Assembly: GCF_003148565.1 (NCBI RefSeq)
Contig: NZ_QGGL01000011.1
Span: 112,082-176,081 of the forward strand
DNA: 64,000 bases
Source of the DNA: Tumebacillus permanentifrigoris
Lineage (GTDB): Bacteria > Bacillota > Bacilli > Tumebacillales > Tumebacillaceae
Reading direction: 5' to 3'
A model generated the notes under the pieces. That model had not been told where the DNA came from and did no database searches. It saw only the letters and a program-made list of their open reading frames with translations. This document shows, piece after piece, positions 19,916 through 29,302 of this stretch; the first letter of the stretch is position 1; each line of letters starts with the position of its first letter. A program made the position numbers and the translations under genes.

Positions 19916-21097
19916 ATGGAACAGAACCACGCCAAAAAAGCTCTACCGATTCTCTTCTTGGTGATGTTTCTCGTCATGTTGGGCTTCGGTATCATCATCC
20001 CGGTGTTGCCGTTTTTTGCCAAGGACATCGGGGCCACCCCGACACAACTTGGATTTTTGATGGCGGTCTACTCCGTTATGCAATTCCTGTTTGCACCGCT
20101 CTGGGGCAGTGTCTCAGACCGCATCGGCCGCAAGCCGGTCATGCTGATCGGGATCTCCGGTCTGGCGCTGTCGTTCTTCCTCTTTTCGGTTGCCGATCAA
20201 CTCTGGGAGCTGTTCGCGATTCGAATTCTCGCAGGCATCCTGTCCTCGGCGAACATGCCGACGGTCACCGCCTACGTTGCCGATATCACGACGCCAGAGA
20301 ACCGTGGCAAGGGGATGGGCATGGTCGGAGCGGCAGTCGGCTTAGGCTTCGTGTTTGGCCCGGCGATTGGTGGGGTCTTCACCAAGTTCGGCTACAACGT
20401 GCCGTTCCTCGTCGCGGGGATCTCGTCGGGTATCACGTTCCTGCTCGTCTTGTTCGTGCTCAAAGAATCATTGACACCGGAGAAGCGCAAGCCATCGGGC
20501 GTCAAGGAATCGCGTTGGAAAGCGTTTAGTGGCAACCTGTCGATCATCTACATCATGAACTTTGTCGTCTCCGTCTCGATGGCGGGTCTGGAAACCACCT
20601 TCGCCTACTTCGGTGCCGAACGTGCCGGGCTCGACACGGTCAGCCTCGGCTATATCTTCATGATCATGGGCTTCGCAGGGGCGTTGGTGCAGGGCGGTCT
20701 GATCGGTCGCTTGATCAAAAAGTTCGGCGAGGGCCGCGTCATTCAGATGGGCCTCGTCATCTCGGCGATCGGCTTCGGCTTGATCCTGCTGACCACGAGC
20801 TTCTGGACTGCCGCGCTGTACCTCTCGATCTTCGGGATCGGCAACGGCTTCATGCGCCCGTCGATCACGGCACTGATCTCCAAGCGCACGACGGCGGGTC
20901 AAGGCAGCGCATCTGGCTTGCTGTCCTCGTTCGACTCGCTGGGTCGGATCGTCGGACCGATCGTCGGCGGCGCGCTGTTCGCCGTCGGCACAGGCTTCCC
21001 GTACATCTCGGGCGTGATCTTGAGCGCAGTCGCGCTGTTGCTCTATCTCGTGTTTGCGGGTCGGGACAAGACGCCAGCCACTGCCAGAAAAGCCTAA
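19916..21097 (+). CDS. MFS transporter, drug:H+ antiporter type
   Basis: A 393-residue major facilitator with 12 predicted helices. The loop 2-3 motif A reads GSVSDRIGRKPVM, and a motif C-like glycine-rich helix (GAAVGLGFVFGPAIGG) marks the drug/H+ antiporter group related to TetA, Bmr and NorA. Substrate unknown. AAGGAAGAGAG precedes the ATG. Confidence 0.9.
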   Translation: MEQNHAKKALPILFLVMFLVMLGFGIIIPVLPFFAKDIGATPTQLGFLMAVYSVMQFLFAPLWGSVSDRIGRKPVMLIGISGLALSFFLFSVADQLWELFAIRILAGILSSANMPTVTAYVADITTPENRGKGMGMVGAAVGLGFVFGPAIGGVFTKFGYNVPFLVAGISSGITFLLVLFVLKESLTPEKRKPSGVKESRWKAFSGNLSIIYIMNFVVSVSMAGLETTFAYFGAERAGLDTVSLGYIFMIMGFAGALVQGGLIGRLIKKFGEGRVIQMGLVISAIGFGLILLTTSFWTAALYLSIFGIGNGFMRPSITALISKRTTAGQGSASGLLSSFDSLGRIVGPIVGGALFAVGTGFPYISGVILSAVALLLYLVFAGRDKTPATARKA

Positions 21098-21100
21098 CCC

Positions 21101-21138
21101 AAAAAGCCTCGACTTCAGATGAAGTCGAGGCTTTTTTT
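21101..21138. terminator. Bidirectional terminator between MFS and DedA genes
   Basis: AAAAAGCCTCGACTTC pairs with GAAGTCGAGGC then TTTTTTT; its right arm abuts the stop of the minus-strand DedA gene. Confidence 0.92.
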
Positions 21139-21760
21139 ATTTGGTGGCAAAGCGGTTGCGCAGGTTGCGGGCGAAGAACCACAACACCGCGAGCACGAGC
21201 ACGCCGAGGATGCCATAGGAGAACGGTTTGATGTACGGCTCGACGATGCCCCAGTTCGCGCCCAGCGTGAACCCGAGGTAGGTGAGGACGTAGTTCCACG
21301 GCAGGCAGCCGAGGAAGGTGAACAGCGTGAATTTCAGGAAGTTCATCCGCGCAATCCCGGCGGGGAGCGAGATGAAGGTGCGGACCACAGGCAGGTTGCG
21401 CCCAAAAAACGCGGCCCATTCGCCGTATTTTTTGAACCAACGATCCGCGGTGTCGATATGCTTGCCTTTGATCAAGACGTACTTGCCGTAGCGTTCCAGC
21501 CACTCGCGGCCCTTGGTCGCGCCGATCCAGTAGGTGAGGAGCGAGCCGACGAGATTCCCGAACACACCTGCCCAGACCACGCCCCAGAAGGTCAGCAAAC
21601 CCTCTTGTGCATGGAAGCCGCCAAACAGCATGATCACTTCACTGGGCAGCGGAATGCAGGCGCTCTCGATGATCATGGCGAGGAAGACTCCCCAGTGCCC
21701 GAACGTATCGATCAGCCCGGTAGCGATGCTGGAGAGCCATTCAAGCAGTTGATGCAACAT
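21137..21760 (-). CDS. DedA-family membrane protein
   Basis: A 207-residue DedA/VTT-domain protein. Typical elements are ESACIPLPSEVIMLFGG near the N-terminus, the GxLxGGxxxYxxG-like stretch GNLVGSLLTYWIGATKGRE, and FFGRNLPVVRTFISLPAGI with the conserved arginines. DedA proteins act as membrane-potential-dependent lipid carriers (some flip undecaprenyl phosphate). It is 36 bases downstream of the CotS-like gene on the same strand. Confidence 0.92.
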   Translation of the reverse strand: MLHQLLEWLSSIATGLIDTFGHWGVFLAMIIESACIPLPSEVIMLFGGFHAQEGLLTFWGVVWAGVFGNLVGSLLTYWIGATKGREWLERYGKYVLIKGKHIDTADRWFKKYGEWAAFFGRNLPVVRTFISLPAGIARMNFLKFTLFTFLGCLPWNYVLTYLGFTLGANWGIVEPYIKPFSYGILGVLVLAVLWFFARNLRNRFATK

Positions 21761-21796
21761 GTGTACAATACCTCGCTTGTCTTGATTTTCTCCCCC

Positions 21797-22792
21797 TTAT
21801 TGTACACGTTTTTCGAGCCAGATTGCCCATTCATTGACAAAAACTTTTTGAGAGTTCAGTTCTTGGAGAGCGCGCCGCCACTTGCGCAGCGTTTTTTCCA
21901 AGCCGCGGCCTTCCGCATGGTATTTATGGATCACTTTGACCGCACGATAAGGGTAGGAGAGCAAGGCGAGCAACACCGGAGCCTCCTCTGCTAGCAACGG
22001 TCGTTCGGCGTGATACGCCTCGAACAAGTGGCAGGCGAACTCCTGAGACCAGCCTTGGGCAAGCAACGCGTTGGCGAGGAAGTCGCTGAGGTCTTGCACC
22101 CACACATCGAGCCGGAACGAGTCGAAATCGATGAGACACACGCGCCCGGCTTCGTCCACCGTAAAGTTTTCCGCCTTGACGTTGCCGTGGATGAGCGTTG
22201 GCGTTTCGCGGATGGCATGCACCATCGCGCCATAGGCCGAGCGGTGCAAGGTGCGAGTCGCCCGCTCCGCTTCCTCCAGCAATTTCGTTGCATGTTGCCC
22301 CACATCGGCTTCAAATTCGTTTTGAGGAGGTGAGAACGATTCAACCGCTGCACGCAGAGCGGAGTTGCGCTCCTCGAAACGCGCCAACCACTTGCCGGAA
22401 AAAGCGACTCGTTTCACCTCGTCGGGCATCTCCAGCCCATGCGAGGCTTGGTGGAAGCGCGCCAATTGAGCGGCTGCCCGCAACCATTCCACCTGTGACG
22501 ATGCGTTCAGCGGTCGTCCGATCCACGGGGTGAGCACCCACGGCTCGTCGTCGATCTCCGCCCAAGGCTTTCCTTCCACCGTCAGACAGAAGCGCGGGGT
22601 GGCTGAAAATCCCTGTGCGTACAACTCCTCGATCACATGATGGTCGAAGCCGAGACGACCGCGACCATGCTTGCCGCGTTTTAAACAGTAGATGCCTGTG
22701 CTTGTGCTGACTTTGAACACCGGGCCAACCGCCTCCAACCGCTGCACCTCAAGCCCCCAATTCGCTCCCAACAAACGCTCCCATTGTTCCAT
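21797..22792 (-). CDS. CotS-family spore coat / aminoglycoside-phosphotransferase-fold protein
   Basis: A 331-residue protein with the kinase-like APH fold. VFKVSTSTGIYCLKRGKHG is the N-lobe lysine strand, LIHGNVKAENFTV the catalytic loop (Asn where most kinases have Asp), and VCLIDFDSFRLD the metal-binding DFD. The long N-lobe followed by a helical region matches CotS/YutH spore proteins. ATG 22792 has GAGAGGTG six bases upstream; the longer frame is unlikely. The HGN in place of HGD suggests altered or absent phosphotransfer. Confidence 0.8.
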   Translation of the reverse strand: MEQWERLLGANWGLEVQRLEAVGPVFKVSTSTGIYCLKRGKHGRGRLGFDHHVIEELYAQGFSATPRFCLTVEGKPWAEIDDEPWVLTPWIGRPLNASSQVEWLRAAAQLARFHQASHGLEMPDEVKRVAFSGKWLARFEERNSALRAAVESFSPPQNEFEADVGQHATKLLEEAERATRTLHRSAYGAMVHAIRETPTLIHGNVKAENFTVDEAGRVCLIDFDSFRLDVWVQDLSDFLANALLAQGWSQEFACHLFEAYHAERPLLAEEAPVLLALLSYPYRAVKVIHKYHAEGRGLEKTLRKWRRALQELNSQKVFVNEWAIWLEKRVQ

Positions 22793-22885
22793 GTCTTTCA
22801 CCTCTCTCGTCATCATCCCTGTGCTTATTTCATATTCGACCAGACGAGGCAAAGTTCTCAAAAAATGAGAAAGACAGACGTATAC

Positions 22886-22914
22886 TTGTCCCTGAATTGC
22901 ATATTTGTTATAGT
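22886..22914 (+). promoter_or_regulatory. SigA-type promoter of the glycosyltransferase gene
   Basis: TTGTCC and TATAGT are separated by exactly 17 bases. About 80 bases of leader follow before the ATG at 22997. Confidence 0.7.
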
Positions 22915-22996
22915 AGACTAGAATGTGTCTCGAATTGAGATGCTAACCTATGGAACCACATGTGGAAATGCCACAGTAAAAGTGAGGGAAGACTGA

Positions 22997-24244
22997 ATGA
23001 GTATTCTTGGAACTCTAGCGGACGGAACATTTATTGCGATGCAGGGTCTGACGGGGGCCATCAGCGCCTATCAGGTAGGTGTGTCGCTGTTCGGGATTCG
23101 CCAGAAGCAAGAAACGACCACACACGCTCCTCAAAAGTCGTTCGCGATCTTCGTGGCGGCTCACAATGAAGCTGAAGTAATTGAACCGCTGATTGAGAAT
23201 CTGCAGACGTTGGACTATCCAAGGGAACTGTACGATATTTTCGTAATCTGCGATAACTGCACCGACAACACCGCTGAGATCGTGCGCAACGCCGGAGCGC
23301 TCGCGTTTGAGCGCTTCGACGACGCCAAGCGCGGCAAGGGCTTTGCGATCGAGTGGATGTTGGAACAACTCTGGGAACAGAAAAAGGAATACGATGCGGT
23401 CGTCATGTTCGATGCGGACAACCTCGCCGCTCGTGACTTCTTGACCGAAATGAACGTGAAGTTGATCGGGGGGGCTCGCGTCATTCAGGGCTACTTGGCC
23501 ACCAAGAACCCGAACGACTCGTGGATTTCGATGTCGATGGCGATTTCGTACTACTATACGAACCGCATGTGGCAACTGTCCCGCTACAACCTCGGCCTCG
23601 CCAACTCGCTGGGCGGCACCGGGATCACGATCGAAACCGCTCTGCTGAAGGAAATGGGCTGGGGTGCGCACTCGCTCACCGAGGACGTCGAATTCACCGC
23701 TCGTTGTGTCGAGCGTGGAATCTACCCGACTTGGGCGCACAACGCACTGGTCTATGACGAGAAGCCGAACACGATGAAAGCCTCCTGGAAGCAACGTTTG
23801 CGTTGGATGCAAGGGCACTTCGACTGTGCATCGCGCTATTTCTGGCCGTTGCTCGGCAAGTCGATCAAGCATCGCAACTGGCAGATGCTCGACGCGGCGC
23901 TCTACCTGTTCCAACCGATGCGTCTGCTGATGATCTTGCTGACGTCTGTGGTGCTCTACCTGCAATTGGTCATGCCGGATTGGTGGGCGGTTACGAACAT
24001 CCAACGCGTGATGTTGCCGACCCAGTACTGGATTTTGGTCAACGTGTTGCTGTACGCGCAGTTGCCACTCGCCATGTTCTTGGAGAAAGCGAATTGGCGG
24101 GCGTATGCCTGCTTGCCCCTGTATGCGATCTTCTTGCTGACATGGTTCCCGATCACCGTTGTCGCGCTCTTCACCAAGAACAACAAGACCTGGAGCCACA
24201 CGGTGCACAATCGCGCAATTCGTCTCGACGAACTGAGCAACTAA
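22997..24244 (+). CDS. Family 2 glycosyltransferase, membrane-bound
   Basis: A 415-residue GT-A enzyme. The sequence has IFVAAHNEAEVIEPLI (nucleotide-sugar start), the DxD-like FDADN, TEDVEF as the acid, and QRLRWMQGH, the Q(R/Q)xRW motif of processive GT2 enzymes such as cellulose or poly-GlcNAc synthases. Three or four membrane helices follow at about 300-400. It probably makes or extends an extracellular glycan or glycolipid. It stands alone behind its own promoter and before a terminator. Confidence 0.9.
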   Translation: MSILGTLADGTFIAMQGLTGAISAYQVGVSLFGIRQKQETTTHAPQKSFAIFVAAHNEAEVIEPLIENLQTLDYPRELYDIFVICDNCTDNTAEIVRNAGALAFERFDDAKRGKGFAIEWMLEQLWEQKKEYDAVVMFDADNLAARDFLTEMNVKLIGGARVIQGYLATKNPNDSWISMSMAISYYYTNRMWQLSRYNLGLANSLGGTGITIETALLKEMGWGAHSLTEDVEFTARCVERGIYPTWAHNALVYDEKPNTMKASWKQRLRWMQGHFDCASRYFWPLLGKSIKHRNWQMLDAALYLFQPMRLLMILLTSVVLYLQLVMPDWWAVTNIQRVMLPTQYWILVNVLLYAQLPLAMFLEKANWRAYACLPLYAIFLLTWFPITVVALFTKNNKTWSHTVHNRAIRLDELSN

Positions 24245-24250
24245 GCACAC

Positions 24251-24286
24251 AAAAACACCCCGGCCTGTTGGCGGGGTGTTTGTTTT
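24251..24286. terminator. Bidirectional terminator between glycosyltransferase and yunC
   Basis: ACACCCCGGCC pairs imperfectly with GGCGGGGTGT, with A and T runs outside. Confidence 0.85.
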
Positions 24287-24295
24287 AGATTCTGG

Positions 24296-24604
24296 TTATC
24301 CTTGTAACATGATCTTGATCGCATCACGCCCGATCATGCCGGGTGTGATGCCCAACTCTCGGGCTTTGTGCGTAACCGATTCCAGCGGCGCGTCGAGCAG
24401 TTCGTCAATCGTTTTGACGCCGACAGCACGGGCGGCGATGATGCCGCGTGCCGCCAGCTTTTCATTGAGCAGCCCGACATCAAGCGCACCGCACATGATG
24501 TAGCCGATGTCGGTGCTGACCACGACCAAGTTCGTTTTGGGCAGTTGGACGGAGATGCCGAGCGCGATCTGACCCTCGATAGGGATCGGAATGACGTTGA
24601 TCAT
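24296..24604 (-). CDS. yunC: YunC/DUF1805-family protein
   Basis: A 102-residue protein matching the YunC family by size and by its pattern, including GIIAARAVGVKTIDELL and VVVSTDIGYIMCGALDV with the single cysteine. Function unknown. ATG 24604 has AGGAGG in front; the longer frame adds 11 residues upstream of that site. Divergent from the radical SAM gene. Confidence 0.8.
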   Translation of the reverse strand: MINVIPIPIEGQIALGISVQLPKTNLVVVSTDIGYIMCGALDVGLLNEKLAARGIIAARAVGVKTIDELLDAPLESVTHKARELGITPGMIGRDAIKIMLQG

Positions 24605-24663
24605 CGAACTCCTCCTCGTTTTGTAGAGCATCACCAAACCTTATGCAGCTGGGGGTACCCCGT

Positions 24664-26433
24664 ATGAAAATTGTCTTGGCAACGCTGAACGCCAAATATA
24701 TACACACCTCGCTGGCGCTGCGCTACTTGCGCGCCTACGCCCGCGAGGACTTCCCAGATATCGACCTCTGTGAATACACGATCAAAGACCCCGGCCTCTC
24801 GGTCGCAGCCGATATCCACAAGCGCAAGCCGGATGTCGTCGGGTTCTCCTGCTACATCTGGAACATCGAGGAGACGATCCCGATCCTTCAGATGTTGCGC
24901 AAGACCAACCCCAATGTGAAGATCATCCTCGGCGGTCCAGAAGTTTCTTACGACTCGCGGATGTGGCTGGAACGCCTGCCGGAGGTCGACTGCATCGTGA
25001 TCAACGAGGGGGAGAAGACCTTGCACCGCGTGCTGACCGAGTTCCAGCGCGAGCGCGAGACGGGCGAACCGGCACGCCTCGAACTGGTGCCCGGCATCGT
25101 CTATCACCATGCGGAGAAAGGCGTGCAACAGACCTTCCCCGCTGACAAGATGAAGCTCGACGAGATCCCGTCCCCATTCGACGATGACGACCTGCCGACG
25201 TTGGTCAACCGCGTCGTCTACTTCGAAAGTTCGCGCGGCTGCCCGTTCTCCTGTTCGTACTGCCTGTCTTCGATTGAGACGGGTGTGCGCTACTTCGACA
25301 TCGACCGGACGTTGGCGGAGTTGAAGCGCCTGATCGACACGGGGGTGAAGACCGTCAAGTTCGTCGATCGCACGTTCAACATCCATCGTCGCTATGCTTT
25401 GACGGTGTTTGATTTCCTGATCAAAAACCACAACGGCACGGTCTTCCAATTCGAGATCACCGCAGATATCTTGAAGCCGGACGTCGTGCAGTATTTGGCG
25501 GAACATGCACCGCCGGGCATCTTCCGTTTTGAGATCGGAGTGCAATCGACCAACGACGTTACGAACGACATCGTCCAGCGCCGCCAGAACTGGGAGAAGC
25601 TGACCAACACGGTGCTCGGCATCAAGAACAGTGGCAAGATCGACCAGCATCTGGATTTGATCGCCGGACTTCCTGAGGAGGATTATCATTCCTTCCGCAA
25701 AACCTTCAACGATGTCTTCGAACTGCGGCCTGAGGAGTTGCAACTGGGCTTCCTCAAGATGCTGCGCGGCACAGGTGTGCGTGCGCAAGCCGAGCAGTAC
25801 GGCTACCAGTACATGGACAATGCGCCGTATGAGATCCTCTCCAACAACGTGCTCAGCTTCGACGATGTGATCCGCATCAAGCGGGTCGAGGATGTGCTGG
25901 AGAAGTATTGGAACGCACATCGCGGGGACCGCACCGTGACCTACCTGATGACACACGAGTTCGACTCGCCGTTCGATTTCTTCCAAGAGTTTGGCGACTA
26001 TTGGGAGGAGCGGGGCTGGAACCGGATCGGGCATCAGTTGGAGGATCTGTTCAAACGCCTCCAGCAGTTCCTGACCGCCCGCGAAACTCGCAACATGGAC
26101 CTCGTGCAAGGCTTGATGAAGCTCGACTACCTGAAAGCCTTCAAGAACAAGCCGCGCGCGATCTGGTGGGAGCGTTCGCTGGACAAGTCCGCCTCCAGTT
26201 CCTTGATCCAACAGATCAGCGACTCCCCGGAGTTGCTGGGTGCAGAGTTCGCCGCCTTGAAGCTGAACGAGCAGGACATCCATAAGCATTGCCTGCTGGA
26301 AGTGGTGCCGTTCGCGATCGACTCGATGGAACGAGGTGCGCATCTGTTGCTCGCCTACTACGAGCCAGGACAAGGCCAAGAACCGAAGTATTTTGCTGTC
26401 GCGCTGTCGGCTGTAGACCGTGTGCTCGCCTAA
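24664..26433 (+). CDS. B12-binding-domain radical SAM protein (DUF4080 type)
   Basis: A 589-residue enzyme. The N-terminal 170 residues form a cobalamin-binding-like Rossmann domain (MKIVLATLNAKYIHTS, and VVGFSCYIWNIEETI). The radical SAM core has Cys193, Cys197 and Cys200 (RGCPFSCSYC) for the [4Fe-4S] cluster. The C-terminal 200 residues resemble the DUF4080 extension. It likely performs a methylation or other radical chemistry on an unknown substrate. The ribosome site is GGGGGT. No substrate peptide gene or partner is adjacent. Confidence 0.88.
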   Translation: MKIVLATLNAKYIHTSLALRYLRAYAREDFPDIDLCEYTIKDPGLSVAADIHKRKPDVVGFSCYIWNIEETIPILQMLRKTNPNVKIILGGPEVSYDSRMWLERLPEVDCIVINEGEKTLHRVLTEFQRERETGEPARLELVPGIVYHHAEKGVQQTFPADKMKLDEIPSPFDDDDLPTLVNRVVYFESSRGCPFSCSYCLSSIETGVRYFDIDRTLAELKRLIDTGVKTVKFVDRTFNIHRRYALTVFDFLIKNHNGTVFQFEITADILKPDVVQYLAEHAPPGIFRFEIGVQSTNDVTNDIVQRRQNWEKLTNTVLGIKNSGKIDQHLDLIAGLPEEDYHSFRKTFNDVFELRPEELQLGFLKMLRGTGVRAQAEQYGYQYMDNAPYEILSNNVLSFDDVIRIKRVEDVLEKYWNAHRGDRTVTYLMTHEFDSPFDFFQEFGDYWEERGWNRIGHQLEDLFKRLQQFLTARETRNMDLVQGLMKLDYLKAFKNKPRAIWWERSLDKSASSSLIQQISDSPELLGAEFAALKLNEQDIHKHCLLEVVPFAIDSMERGAHLLLAYYEPGQGQEPKYFAVALSAVDRVLA

Positions 26434-26472
26434 AAAACCCCCATGCCTTGACCGGCATGGGGATTTATTTTT
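26433..26472 (+). terminator. Intrinsic terminator after the radical SAM gene
   Basis: CCCCATGCC pairs with GGCATGGGG, followed by ATTTATTTTT. Confidence 0.88.
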
Positions 26473-26568
26473 ACCATTTCCGAAATATTTGGTACTATGG
26501 ATAAAGCGGGATAGGGTAGACTAAGACATCTATGTACAGACTACACGAGAACCAAGGGGGAAATACAC

Positions 26569-27645
26569 ATGACAGACGTCGTAAAAATGATGAAAAACTT
26601 AACCGAAGTTGACGGCGTGCCGGGCTTCGAACGCGAAGTGCGTCAGATGATGAATGATTACCTCGAACCGCTCTCCGATGAGATCGTTCGCGACCGTTTG
26701 GGTGGGATCTTGGGCAAAAAAGTTGGCGAAGCTGACGGCCCGAAGATCTTGGTTGCTGGCCATCTTGACGAAGTGGGTTGGATGGTTACATATATCACGG
26801 AAAAAGGGTTCCTGAAAATCCAAGCGCTCGGTGGCTGGTGGCCGCACGTCATGCTCGGACAAAAAGTCCGCATCAAGACGCGCAAGGGCGACCACATCGG
26901 GATCATCGGTTCCAAAGCGCCGCACGTGCTGGCACCCGATGACCGCAACAAAGTGATGCAGATCAAGGATATGTTCATCGACATCGGCGCTCGCGACCGT
27001 GCGCATGCCCAAGAGATGGGCCTGCGCGCGGGCGACCCGGTCATCCCGGTCTCCGAGTTCTTCGAGATGCGCGATGGTGAACTGTGGGCGGCCAAAGCAT
27101 TGGACAACCGTGCAGGTTGCGGCGTAGCTGTCGAAGTGCTGCGACACCTGCAAGACGAGCAACATCCGAACATCGTCTACTCCGGTGCTACGGTGCAGGA
27201 GGAAGTCGGCCTGCGCGGTGCGCAAGTCATGGGTCAGCTCGTCCAGCCGGACATCGCGTTCGCGGTGGATGTGGGCCTTGCGTATGACACCCCGGGCTTT
27301 GAAATCTACCCGGCGTCTTGCAACGTTGGCGATGGTCCGTTGACGATGGTGTTCGACGCGTCGATGATCCCGCACGTCGGTCTGCGCGACCTCGTGATGG
27401 ACACGGCGGAGGAGTTGGGCATCCACCTGCAAACTGACGCACTCGCTGGCGGCGGCACCGATGCAGGCAAGTTCCACCTCTCCAACATCGGATGTCCGTC
27501 GATCGTGATCGGGTTCGCAACCCGTTACATCCACAGCCACACGGCGGTCATGTCCCGCAAGGACTTCGAACAAGCGGCAGCCTTGATCGCAGCTGTGATC
27601 AAAAAACTCGACAAGAAAACGGTTGAGGAACTGCATAACTACTAA
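26569..27645 (+). CDS. M42-family aminopeptidase (YsdC/PepA-like)
   Basis: A 358-residue metallopeptidase. Metal ligands appear in AGHLDEVGWM (His), AKALDNRAGCG (bridging Asp), VQEEVGLRGA (catalytic and metal Glu), AVDVGLAYD and HSHTAVM. Members form dodecameric TET particles that trim peptides in the cytoplasm (glutamyl or leucyl preference). AAGGGGG precedes the ATG. It is a single-gene unit with a terminator. Confidence 0.95.
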   Translation: MTDVVKMMKNLTEVDGVPGFEREVRQMMNDYLEPLSDEIVRDRLGGILGKKVGEADGPKILVAGHLDEVGWMVTYITEKGFLKIQALGGWWPHVMLGQKVRIKTRKGDHIGIIGSKAPHVLAPDDRNKVMQIKDMFIDIGARDRAHAQEMGLRAGDPVIPVSEFFEMRDGELWAAKALDNRAGCGVAVEVLRHLQDEQHPNIVYSGATVQEEVGLRGAQVMGQLVQPDIAFAVDVGLAYDTPGFEIYPASCNVGDGPLTMVFDASMIPHVGLRDLVMDTAEELGIHLQTDALAGGGTDAGKFHLSNIGCPSIVIGFATRYIHSHTAVMSRKDFEQAAALIAAVIKKLDKKTVEELHNY

Positions 27646-27665
27646 GGCGTTTGCCTGCAAAACCG

Positions 27666-27700
27666 ACCCTCCCTCCATAAGTTTGGAAGGAGGGTTTTTT
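27666..27700 (+). terminator. Intrinsic terminator after the M42 peptidase
   Basis: ACCCTCCCTCC pairs with GGAAGGAGGGT, then six T residues. Confidence 0.9.
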
Positions 27701-27747
27701 GCTGTTTCTCCACATACTAGCCACGGGGAGAAAGGGGTGACGACTGC

Positions 27748-28233
27748 TTGACCTCTGCACTCAATCATAATGTTCCGCTCGTCGCTTCTTTTTCCGCGAT
27801 CTTGTTGGCGCAGGTGTTGAAGATTCCGTTGCACTTCTTGTACAACCGCAGGTGGGACTGGACGCGCTTTTTCGGTTCAGGCGGCATGCCGAGTTCGCAC
27901 TCCGCTGGGGTGTCTGCGCTGGCGGCGGCCGTCGGGTATCGTGAGGGGTGGGGCAGCACGAGTTTTGCGCTGTCCTGTGTGTTGGGTCTGATCGTGATGT
28001 ATGACGCGATGGGCATCCGTCGACACGCAGGCGAGCAGGCGATGGCGATCAACGAATTGGAAGAGGCGTTTGACAAACATATCGAGACTGATGATCCAGA
28101 GTTTTCGCGGTACATGTTGCACCGCCAACGCAAACGGCTCAAGGAACTGCTCGGTCACCAGCCGATCGAGGTGGCGGGCGGGGCGGCATTTGGCGTGGCG
28201 GTCGGGTTGATTTTCTCGCTGGTACTTTCGTAA
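27748..28233 (+). CDS. Divergent PAP2-family membrane protein (YuiD-like)
   Basis: A 161-residue membrane protein of the divergent PAP2 group: GGMPSSHSAGVSALAAAVG is the SGxxSxH-like motif and DAMGIRRHAGEQA the third conserved segment. Start is TTG 27748 behind AAAGGGGTG. Phosphatase activity is uncertain in this branch. It lies 17 bases before splB and is likely co-transcribed with it. Confidence 0.88.
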   Translation: MTSALNHNVPLVASFSAILLAQVLKIPLHFLYNRRWDWTRFFGSGGMPSSHSAGVSALAAAVGYREGWGSTSFALSCVLGLIVMYDAMGIRRHAGEQAMAINELEEAFDKHIETDDPEFSRYMLHRQRKRLKELLGHQPIEVAGGAAFGVAVGLIFSLVLS

Positions 28234-28250
28234 GGAACAGAGGTGGACGC

Positions 28251-29276
28251 ATGCCGAAGTTTGAGCCAGACTTGGTATTTTTTGAACCACAAGCACTCGA
28301 ATTCGAGGTCGGAGCCCGCTTGCACCAGATGTTCAAGGACCAAGGGGTGCCCATCCAGATCACAGCTTCACACAATCGCATCATCGGCATCCCGGGCGAC
28401 ACACCACAACAAGCCTATCGCAACGCCAAAAGCACGCTGGTCGTCGGGATCAAAAAGACGATGAAGCTGGAGACCTCCAAGCCTTCTGCCGACTTTGCAT
28501 TGCCCGCGTCGACCGGGTGCCCAGGCCACTGCCACTACTGCTACCTCCAGACCACGATGGGGAAAAAGCCCTATGTGCGCGTCTATGTCAACATCGACGA
28601 GATCTTGGAGACGGCGCAAACCTACATCGACGAACGCGCCCCCGAACCGACCGTATTTGAAGCAGCCTGCACCTCCGATCCGATCGCTGTGGAGTATCTG
28701 ACGGGGAACATGAAGCGGATGATTGAGTTTTTCGGGCAATCGGAGTTGGGGAGTCTGCGCTTCGTGACCAAGTACAACGAGGTAGACTCGTTGCTCGATG
28801 CCAAGCACAACGGCAAGACGCGGTTCCGCTTCTCGATCAACTCACGCTATGTGATCAAAAATTTCGAGCCAGGCGTCTCGAATTTTGATGAGCGGATCGA
28901 AGCGGCGGGCAAGATCGCCAAGGCCGGGTATCCGCTGGGCTTCATCCTCGCCCCCTTGATGATCTATGACGGGTGGCGCGAGGGCTATCGCGAGCTGATT
29001 GAGAATCTCAGCCAGGTCCTCGTCCCCGAAGCCAAACGCGACCTGACGTTCGAGTTGATCCAACACCGCTTCACAGCCACCGCGAAAAAGATCATCCTCG
29101 AACGCTATCCGAAGACCAAACTCGAAATGAACGAGGAGCAGCGCAAGTACAAGTGGGGAAAGTACGGCCGCGGCAAGTGGGTGTACCAACCGGACGATGC
29201 GCAGGCGTTGGACATGCATCTTCGCGCCTTGATCGAGGAATACTTCCCAGAAGCAAGGGTCGATTATTTCACGTGA
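28251..29276 (+). CDS. splB: Spore photoproduct lyase
   Basis: A 341-residue radical SAM repair enzyme. Cys90, Cys94 and Cys97 (GCPGHCHYCYL) bind the cluster, with Tyr96 and Tyr98 next to them; Cys140 (EAACTSD) is the hydrogen donor. These positions coincide with those described for Geobacillus SPL (Cys90/94/97, Cys140). It reverses the UV-induced spore photoproduct thymine dimer during germination, which marks the host as a spore former. No splA is visible upstream. Confidence 0.96.
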   Translation: MPKFEPDLVFFEPQALEFEVGARLHQMFKDQGVPIQITASHNRIIGIPGDTPQQAYRNAKSTLVVGIKKTMKLETSKPSADFALPASTGCPGHCHYCYLQTTMGKKPYVRVYVNIDEILETAQTYIDERAPEPTVFEAACTSDPIAVEYLTGNMKRMIEFFGQSELGSLRFVTKYNEVDSLLDAKHNGKTRFRFSINSRYVIKNFEPGVSNFDERIEAAGKIAKAGYPLGFILAPLMIYDGWREGYRELIENLSQVLVPEAKRDLTFELIQHRFTATAKKIILERYPKTKLEMNEEQRKYKWGKYGRGKWVYQPDDAQALDMHLRALIEEYFPEARVDYFT

Positions 29277-29302
29277 TCTTGGCGTGAGGAGGAGGGTCTA
29301 TC

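Noticed and set aside
24631..26379. A 582-codon open frame antisense to the B12 radical SAM gene
   Set aside because: It is the codon shadow of a GC-rich gene: no ribosome site, no recognisable motif, and the plus strand has a full set of family motifs.
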